From positions 91,470,001 to 91,534,000 of the forward strand of contig CM075345.1 of NCBI GenBank assembly GCA_037693485.1: a stretch of DNA of 64,000 nt. Reading direction: 5' to 3'. Origin of the DNA: Kitagawia praeruptora (Eukaryota > Streptophyta > Magnoliopsida > Apiales > Apiaceae). Shown here piece by piece: positions 56,189 through 64,000 of the stretch; the stretch's first letter is position 1; each line of letters opens with the position of its first letter. Both the position numbers and the translations under genes were made by a program. The notes beneath the pieces are model-generated. The model was not told the DNA's origin, ran no database searches, and worked only from the letters and a program-made list of their open reading frames with translations.

Positions 56189-56398
56189 AATTGGGGGGTA
56201 GTTGTTATGCCCAAAATATCGCACATGTATTTTATTCTGGGTCAATATTGGTTTTTGATTTCGGGATTTTATAGAGTAAATTAGGGTTTTGGTCAGAATG
56301 TAAGAAGTAAGGACACGCCCTGGCTAGTTAGGGCGCGTCCTGGATCATAAAAGTTGATTAAATGGCTTCAGACTATTGATTTTACAAACACTACAAGG
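56189..56398 (+). repeat. Gypsy-3 purine tract and start of 3' LTR
   Basis: AATTGGGGGGTAGT is followed by TGTTATGCCCAAAATATCGC at 56203, a plausible LTR start. The LTR is cut at 56398 by CACTA-C. No second copy is in the window to confirm it. Confidence 0.55.
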
Positions 56399-58212
56399 AA
56401 AACTGAAGGATACAATGGTTTTTGCCCGTTGTCTGATACCCTGGATTGGCGTTGTCTATTGAGCAGCCGTCTCTTACCAATCTCAGACAATGGTACACAA
56501 ATCGTTGTCTGATATCCGTAACAACACACCATGCTCATAAAGCGTTGTAGCACACCCAGAAACCACAACGAATCTGGTAAAAAACGTTGTTCTTATGGTG
56601 ATATTACAACGATTTGGTAAACTTTGAATGTTGTTAGATTTTAATGTGCACAACTGTTTTGCTGAATCAGAGGCACGCGAAGCCAACATTCACACAACAT
56701 TTACATTTGATACAATTCGTTGTCTTCATACTTTTTGTACAATGTTTTGTAGCTTCAAAAGTGTTGTTTATTACAAACAAAATGCACAAGTGTTTTTTGA
56801 ACACCACATGCTTGTTTTGGTTATTTTCACACAATAGTTTAGTTTTACTAGGATTATATATTTTACTTATAGACAATGGTTTTACAATTTTTATACATTG
56901 GTCAACTCTTTTTGGTACAATGCTTTCTTGAAACTTATCCATTGTTTGATGATATTTTTAACAAGTTTTTATCAAAGATGATAACATTGGCTAATGATAA
57001 ATGAAACAACACTTTTATTTACAACAAAAAATCAAAGTTTATACAGTACTAGCAACTAACCATTATATTCAAAACCAATATTCATCTCAGTAACTACCAT
57101 CAACATTAGTCACAATAAAGCTACTACAGATACCAATTCCCAAAAAAGTACCACTACCATCATCTAATTCCCACAAAATCATATCATCAGGATACATTTC
57201 CAGAATCTGATCTACTTGTTGCTAAAACTTGTGCGAATGCTCCTCCATCGTACCTCTCTAATGCATTCTCTTTAGCAAGTTCTATTCCTGCATATTTAGT
57301 TGCCATCTTTACTTAGCGAACTAAGCCTTCGGGGAAGCAATTTGCATGCTCCAACATAAGTTTTGTTTCTCCAGCATAAGAGTGTACATAAACTATCAGT
57401 CAAAGTAAGAAAGGCAGAGATAAAGTACTAGTACAACCATTTAAAAAACCAGTAGTTTTAAGAACAAGTTTCATACTACAAGTGCTGAACTGAAAGAAAC
57501 AATACTTCAACTTTTGTTTTAAGATTATGATTCATACTACTGAGGTGCTCAACCAAAAGAATAATACTCTAACAGTAGCAAATCTTAGCTGGCTATTGAT
57601 AACATCTCACTCAAGGACTCCTCAGCTCGGCCAAACTACATCCCTTGTTAGAAAATATATCGCAAGACATAAGAAATTGATTATATATTTATATTGAGTT
57701 CAGAAAATAATAAACTAAATAATAACCAGAGTATTTCTTTGTGCACGGACTTACCATGACTATCCAACTAACAGAAGAGACAAGGTTGCAAGCTATGGCA
57801 TTCGGATATCTTTCAAATAAATGAGGGTATCTGAATGTAATCAGCTTTGTTCTTACATGATAAAATTTCTTCATTTTGATTTGTTGTTGTGCAGGAGACA
57901 GTGTGCTTCTCAACAACAGAATTAACAATTGACTGTCGTATTTGATTTGGCTGAAGATGAGATTCAATGTTATGATATGTATCGGATGAATCAGCTGCAA
58001 TACGGCCTAGTTTGTCAACTGTTAAATGGGTCAAAAGCGTTGATCCAGTACTATACTCGGAGCTACTTGGAGAATCTGCATAAAAGTGTGATGCCCTGCA
58101 TTTAGCATGAGTCAGAGTGGTGTAGATTATTCCAAAATCCAAGTCTGGCCGTCTGGGCAATGTTTAGTGTAATTGATTTCTTTAAAATACTTGGGGAAAA
58201 AAAGTATAGTAC

Positions 58213-58345
58213 CTCCAAGATTGTTGGATGTCCACTCCACTAAACTTCAAGTCGTCAACTGAGTCTTTAGAATTCTCAAGTTGAAAGTCCACATCAGTGA
58301 TCCTTAATTTGATCATGTCAGCATCTTTGCTTTGATGGAGAAATT
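58213..58345 (-). pseudogene. Exon-like segment in CACTA-C
   Basis: The minus strand is open with FLHQSKDADMIKLRITDVDF and then QLENSKDSVDDLKFSGVDIQ, ending at a GTACTA donor. It looks coding and hydrophilic. I do not recognise the protein. An ORF of 115 codons at 57813-58160 on the same strand may be a further part. Confidence 0.4.
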
Positions 58346-58739
58346 CTTGAAGAATCCGAATTTTATCATTTTATGTATAAATATATAAGATACCATGAAA
58401 AAACAAGAGGAACATTCTACAGAATATTGGAGCATCGCTAAACAAGAGTTATGATTTAAACTTTTTACTCTGTATATTAGATTTTAGTAAGTATGAAGTA
58501 ATTAAACGTGTAAACAGATCAATGAAAATTGCATCACCTTTGAAGCACTATCAATACTCTAATCTTTGTTCTCAGTATCCTTCTTGAGATATATTCCCTG
58601 AATCATGTTAGTGCTGGCTGAAAATGAACATATCAAGATAGATAGTAACATTTCATGTCTTCATTATTCAACTATGCAAGTCAAATAAAAATTTCATATA
58701 TTGTTCCATCTTTGGGTATTTCCCTGATGTTTGCATTAC

Positions 58740-58867
58740 CTTGTGTTTCCAAGTCCCTCAAAATGTTAAAGTCTTGCACCATAACTGAGAATGGTAGTGT
58801 AACTTGCTCGTCTACTTCTCTAAATTCCTCTGGTGATCTTTCAATCAAATCAGAGATTTCGTCTCTC
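58740..58867 (-). pseudogene. Exon-like segment in CACTA-C
   Basis: Between a CACTCAG acceptor and a GTAATG donor the minus strand reads RRDEISDLIERSPEEFREVD and then EQVTLPFSVMVQDFNILRDL. The frame is open and of coding-like composition. It is probably an exon of the same unidentified gene as the segment at 58213-58345. Whether it is a captured gene or part of the transposon's own gene is open. Confidence 0.42.
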
Positions 58868-61800
58868 CTGAGTGACAGAAGGTGTTAATGGTAACAGGCC
58901 AGTCTCATTTTCTTAAGAAGTGGAAATCAGAAAACCAACAATACCTTATCTTTTTATGAAGCACTCCAGTTTCTGATGATTCATCTTCATTAGTGTAACG
59001 CCCCGACTTCCCAATACTGAAAATATACTTTTTCTAATAAAATAGACTTTGATATAGAGGAAATTCAGAAAATTTCGGCATGAAGTATTCGTAAATCGGA
59101 CTATCCACCTGTGTCTCAACCCAAACCAAATTCCAACTAAACAAACACAAATAAATCTTAATACACCAACGATTCCTCACCGAGGATCGATTCCAGGTTA
59201 TGGTATGAAACAAGAATCTAAATTATTCAAATTATTACAACTTTTATCTCTGCTCTAAATATCAAATTAATATACAATTTAATTCGTAGCTCAATCCCAA
59301 TCTGTGCTTACCCGCTCTAGCTCTGAAATCTATCCTTTATAGAATGCCTCATCGCTCTCATTCGCGGGGATAATGTAGTATATCATCATTAAACCTAACT
59401 ACAAAGGGTTAGGTAAAACAAAGCAAGACTGAGCCAAAGAACGCTCAGCAAGTTAATAATATACTAAAACGATAATATCTCGATAATTCATTGATGAACA
59501 ATATCAATGATAAATTTACTCAAGGAAGTAATTCAATTTCCATCACAGGATTCGACTTTCCATTTACTACAATCCATCACTGCCTCAAGTAAAACTTTAA
59601 GAAAAAGAATATCAAGAAATCCCCCAATCATTCTTACTCCACTTTCAACATACAATGTTACTCGCGAAGGGAATAATGGGATACTTCTGTCCATCCTTAA
59701 TCTCAATGTTTTACTGAGTTTCCAATTTTAATCAAGCTAGAAACAACTAACTCTGATATCCACAATTTCGAAACTAATGACCATTTACCTTGAAACTTAT
59801 ATATCTTATCAGAACATTCCTTTCTTTAAAACCCTTTCATCTTTGAAACATACTTTTCATAATACCTTTTTAAAAAAAAACATTTTAAGCTGATTGGAGC
59901 TTTTTTCCTTATCATCGGACAATACGGGTGATCAGCCACGTAGAGTCCCCCCTCAAAATTGGGTTCCCAATCAGGCAACACATTGGCCTTTAATGCTGGA
60001 CTGGGCACTCCCCCAGCCTCTTACGCTAAAAAAATGTTTGACTGGGCACTCCCCCAGCCTCTTACGCCTCCAATCTGAAGGAATCCGTGGAAAACATTTT
60101 TTACTAAATCCCCCGCAATAAAATCTTCAAAATCTTTAAACATTTCCCTTTTAAGTCCTTTATACTCACTGATAACAGATCAGCCCAGTATAAGGAATTT
60201 TCAAAAACACCTTTAATTAATTAAACCATTTTAGGGAGCAACATTAAAAGATTAAGGATCAGGGAAGCAATTGATATAAGGAATTAAAGACAACAAAGTA
60301 ATAGATTTAACTAAGTAGGGTATAGTTCAACAAAACAGAATCATATATCAGCAAGGAAACATTAATTAATTAAGGAACATAGCAATTATTCAAGTTCTGG
60401 AATTGAACAACAATTTATAAGGAAATCAAGGAATAAGGAAAATTCGAAGTTCAACAGAAGATTTAAGTTACTGCACTGGCTATATCCACTCATTTCGAAG
60501 ATTATCAATTTATGAAATTCCATTGTAAAACTTGAACTAGCATATTGGATTTGAATAGTGCAATAATGAGTTTAAATAATTAAGAAGATCTCAATTCATT
60601 CTCGGTTTTAACCGTCACTAAGCAACAAATGCCTCAACAACAGTATAAACCTCGAATTAGTTTACATAAATTTGAAAGAAAACATACCTTGAAGAATATT
60701 AGCATAGACGAGGAATATTGCAATAAAATGATTTTAAAAGAAATCATCACCTAAACGATAGGTAAGGGGCATAAACAATGATAGATTAATTTGAGAATGT
60801 ATATTTATGAATTAATAGAAGAAGAATACCACTGAAAATAAAAATGAAAGGTACATACACTAGCAACATAATTTGAAAGGGATAACATATAATTAATGGA
60901 TCAAGTTAACATTATTTAGACCAGAAACGAAAGGTATAGATGCTTGCAAGAGAGGATTTAAAAGAATGCATATATAAATAACAGAAACAGTTTCACATCA
61001 CTTGAACGATAAGTGAGGGATAGTATACTTGCCTCCATACATGAAGTTTCCAATTCCAATATCTCAACTCTTTACTCTCTTTGTACATTAGTCTCTATTT
61101 TTTATTGGTTGGCTTTGTACTCGGTCATCCGGCCATTCCTCTTTCCTTATATCACTAGTCAGCTTCTACATGAACACACTCGTCTACTTCGATGAATAAC
61201 TCGTTCCTTAGAATTTCCACCTTTACATCCACTGGCTCTAAATCGGCCTTTTTCTGGTACCTATATCAAAATAAAGTACTACTTCAGTACGCTTATAACC
61301 GTAACCGTCTAACTCTGTTCTACCCGAACGCGTCCTAATACGATTTACAATTAACACATATAGCTCATACAGATCATATTCTCGAAATAGTAACTTATAA
61401 TCACATAATCATATAAGCACGTAGCACGTGTTATTATCTTACACTTATGTTACATAACACACATATATCCTTTACACATCAGAAATCTTTATCAAAATAC
61501 TCTCAAAATAATAAAATAATTCTGATAAAAAATTGGACAGCACCTCCTTTAAAATATGATCTAACCTGTCAAAACAAAACTTATCAAATCGAAATCCAAC
61601 ATTCCTTACTTCTATACAATTTACAATCATACCAAACCATTCTAATGTACCTCATTTGTACGTCTCTGACAATCCATAAACTTAATACATATCATACATA
61701 CTCATACCATTCACAATCCAAACCACAATACGTACACTTCACCATTGCACTCAGCATCCATCTAATATCCCTGAATAACAATTATAATTATCACTCCAAA

Positions 61801-61883
61801 TTCAACATACAATTATAACCGACAAGCATTTAGCAGGTAATCACATAAATAAAAATTAATTCACATACCACTCTTAATTAGAA

Positions 61884-61888
<5 letters not shown>

Positions 61889-61919
<31 letters not shown>
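61889..61919. repeat. (AT)n microsatellite
   Basis: A run of about 15 AT units lies inside the minus-strand LTR. Confidence 0.9.
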
Positions 61920-61921
<2 letters not shown>

Positions 61922-62335
61922 GAGAATACACCATTAGGAATTTTAGAAATTTAATAAATTTTAAAAAAATTTGACGACATCCCCTTTATACAGGTGACTA
62001 CTGGAGTACAACCGACACAACCAACCAAAAAACATCATATTCCAATTAAAATTTACAATCACAACACACTAACAATTCCAGCTAAATTTACTTCACTGCA
62101 AATAATAATCCATAAATTAATTAAATCATCTCCACCAAATATACAATTCGGAACTTGAAAACATAAATTAAAATATCGCATAATTATTATAATTTATTCT
62201 CGAAATTCATCATACGAAGCATCAGTTTGTACCAAATAATATCACGGAATCAACAAGTAGAGCACTGAGTTGTATCAATAGAAATCAAAGCACAACAGCC
62301 GAGACTCCCCATTCAACACTCCACCATGGCTGCTA

Positions 62336-62785
62336 ACACACACACGCACTACACAGTAACTTGGACACAACACACTCGAAGTACAGGGTCAAATTACATA
62401 TACACACACTGATTTTAGGGACCACACTTACACGACATCTACACACACCACCTGTTTCGTACACACACACACGAGCTCACCCACGCAGCAACAACCTGCA
62501 GCAACACGAACGCAGCATACACGCACACACAATACACACAGAAACTCGGCAACCCAGCTGCTGTGACACACACACACTCCTGCATATACACACACCTACC
62601 ACGATCATACATACACACGAGCACAGCAGCGAAACACCGCACACACTGTTTCACGCAGGGGAGAAGAGGGAAAGAAAAGAGAGATTCGCGAGAGGGAGAG
62701 AGATTGAGAAGAGAGAAGCGGGAGTGAGAGAGATTGTGAGAGAGGAGAGAATTTTCGAGAGAATTACAGAGAGAGTGAGAGTTCG
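62336..62785. repeat. (AC)n and (GA)n low-complexity region
   Basis: Interrupted CACACA runs (62336-62645) pass into GA-rich sequence (62655-62785). The 146-codon open frame across it reflects simple sequence and is not called as a gene. Confidence 0.85.
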
Positions 62786-62798
62786 AGAGGCTTCCAAC

Positions 62799-63000
62799 TA
62801 GGGCTGCACAACTTTCCGGTCTGGACCGGTAAATTAGACCGGACCGGGTCTACCGGTCCAAGGACCGGACCGGACCGAATATAACCGGTCCGGTCCCCGG
62901 TCCATAAAATCAAAAAAATCCGGTCTTCGGTCCGGTCCGGTCCGGTCCAAACCCTGAAAACACCCGGTCCGGACCTGAACGGACCTGATTTTATATATAT
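62799..63000. mobile_element. hAT-like terminus with CCGGTCC array
   Basis: TAGGGCTGCACAAC is a hAT-type terminal sequence. About 170 bases follow that are packed with CCGGTCC and GGACCGG words, the subterminal motif of many plant hAT MITEs. The opposite end was not found in the window. Confidence 0.55.
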
Positions 63001-64000
63001 AGTTAATTTTACACTATCTTGTCTTTTAAATTATATAGTTTAATGATTAACTATTAACACATAACATATTTAATGATCCAAATTGGTAAATAATAAATTT
63101 ATGAAATAGTATATATAAACACTATAATATACTAGCGTTCTACCCGTGCTACGCACCGACCGATAAATTGTATTAATAAATTAATATAAATATATTATTT
63201 TAAATTTTATTTAGAAATATATATAATTTTATTGGAATGTTAATTAACGTAAATATAAAATTACTTATCTGTGAATTCATACCAATTGAATTAATATTAA
63301 TATTATGAACCAATCATCAAAACAAATACAACCCAATTGAAAAGTTCAAAAACCCTCTTTATTGTTTTTTTTAAAATTTAGCTTTCATTTTATTTCTATC
63401 TTTGTTAGAGAATATTTTTACGTATCATGTTAGTAAATTTTTCACCCATATTCTGAGAATTTAGTATATTTATTAAATATCGAATCCTTAAAATATTTAT
63501 TATATTAATTTATTGAAAATATTTGTATGGTCGTGGTTAATTTTTCGATTACATATTTAAAATGTGTGGAAACTTAATCCTCACGACTCCAATAAATCAT
63601 TAGGTTGCATGTTTCAGCGATATGAGAAAAGATATCTACTGTGCAAGATCTATGAAACTAACGTAGTTATAACAATAGAAACTTTCATCTAATCTAGTTT
63701 GTTATGTGGTTGTTCAATATTATTTTTACAAATTATATGTCCTTTTATAAATTATTAAAAAAATTCATCAACTTACCAAACAAATTCAATATATCGCGCT
63801 CTTGGAATAACATATAATTGTTAGATTTTATGGTTATTGCCCTTAGCTTATTTGTAAAGACAACTTAAAATGTGCATTTTCAATTCAGTTTCGAAGTTTG
63901 TATTTTGGTATTTTTATTCTTTTCTAGTAAAACATGGAATAAATTTTAGTTTTATTTTATTCTTAAAATAAGACATATGAAAATGAGTATCACCTATCTT
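63001..64000. other. AT-rich sequence without a recognisable gene
   Basis: No gene or element border is supportable here. The word CTAGCGTTCTACCCGTGCTA near 63131 looks like a repeat often seen in plant intergenic DNA, but I cannot assign it. Confidence 0.4.

Larger units (their letters stand above)
42743..56398 (+). mobile_element. Gypsy-3: Tat-like Gypsy remnant with internal deletion
   Basis: Gag, protease and the first bit of reverse transcriptase can be read on the plus strand, then a purine tract and the start of a 3' LTR. Most of pol is missing. The 5' LTR was not found. Gypsy-2 (45438-54360) splits gag. GC-rich words such as GGGCGCGCCC occur throughout. The left border is uncertain. 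Confidence 0.65.
56399..58990. mobile_element. CACTA-C left end and interior
   Basis: CACTACAAGGAAAACTG at 56399 is a common plant CACTA terminus. Repeated ACAACG, TTGTCTGA and CGTTGT words follow in the subterminal part. The right end was not found. The element probably continues past the LTR at 58994. The interior holds minus-strand exon-like pieces. Confidence 0.65.
58994..62798 (-). repeat. LTR of a Gypsy chromovirus-like element, minus strand
   Basis: The plus strand starts TGTAACGCCCCGAC. This is the reverse complement of an LTR end GGGGCGTTACA and parallels GGGGCTGTCACA of the solo LTR at 25247-28846. The minus strand shows TTGCTGAGCGTTCTTTGGCTC and a leader-like CT run (62650-62790) in the same order as the solo LTR. 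No coding sequence is present. The other end is not certain, because a hAT-like terminus begins at 62799. Confidence 0.6.

Noticed and set aside
61447..61818. 123-codon plus-strand frame in the minus-strand LTR
   Set aside because: It is low-complexity (His/Tyr/Thr/Ile-rich) within LTR sequence and lacks motifs.
62361..62801. Open frame of 146 codons
   Set aside because: It is produced by (AC)n and (GA)n simple sequence and encodes a Thr/His/Arg-rich string without domain features.
1..64000. Search for tRNA, rRNA and organelle-derived genes
   Set aside because: No cloverleaf-like A/B box gene, rRNA motif or recognisable plastid or mitochondrial gene was noticed. The tRNA-like words are retroelement primer sites.

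Overview
This window is plant nuclear DNA, most likely from a repeat-rich dicot genome. It contains plant-type LTR retrotransposons of both superfamilies, CACTA, hAT and foldback elements, and spliced gene fragments with GT/AG borders. I see no bacterial operon, rRNA, tRNA or CRISPR array. The species cannot be read from the sequence. Almost all of the 64 kb is transposable elements inserted into one another. I named families from recognisable motifs only, with no database search.

Region 1 (1-34056). Two adjacent foldback elements (402-1170) are followed by one exon of an apparent MULE/SWIM-type host gene (1735-1844, resuming at 34019-34056). The exon is split by a complete Ty1/copia element, Copia-1 (1845-34013; 532-bp LTRs, target duplication GTTTC). 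Copia-1 has a damaged gag and pol and a long extra ORF downstream of pol. Its gag-pol is split by an Athila-like Gypsy element, Gypsy-1 (4367-16048; duplication CTAAT). The 3' LTR of Gypsy-1 holds a CACTA element, CACTA-A (11219-15217; duplication TTC), with fragments of a ubinuclein-like gene. The extra ORF of Copia-1 holds a second CACTA element, CACTA-B (24271-32273; duplication GAG), with a PHD-finger fragment like that of ATX3/4/5. CACTA-B itself holds a 3.6-kb solo LTR (25247-28846; duplication AAAAG). The perfect target duplications show the order of insertion.

Region 2 (34057-42742). Host intron or intergenic sequence leads to the right end of another CACTA element (CACTA-E, ending at 35596). 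This abuts a 5'-truncated, heavily mutated Ty1/copia element, Copia-2 (35597 to about 42742). The 3' LTR of Copia-2 contains a CACTA-like left end, an array of TGACGTGGCA motifs and a 176-bp tandem repeat.

Region 3 (42743-56398). A Tat-like Gypsy element, Gypsy-3, has antisense ORFs upstream of gag and has lost most of pol. Its gag is split by a second copy of the Athila-like family, Gypsy-2, on the minus strand (45438-54360; duplication GGTGA). Gypsy-1 and Gypsy-2 both carry gag and protease but no reverse transcriptase or integrase, so they must depend on enzymes supplied by other elements.

Region 4 (56399-64000). A CACTA left end (CACTA-C) precedes minus-strand exon-like segments. These are followed by a minus-strand LTR related to the solo LTR of region 1 and by a hAT-like terminus rich in CCGGTCC. 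No intact host gene lies in the window. The points of most interest are the chromatin-gene fragments carried by the two CACTA elements, the extra ORF of Copia-1 with its 152-codon duplication, the bZIP-site arrays, and an 8-base word (AAACTCTG) scattered through Copia-1.
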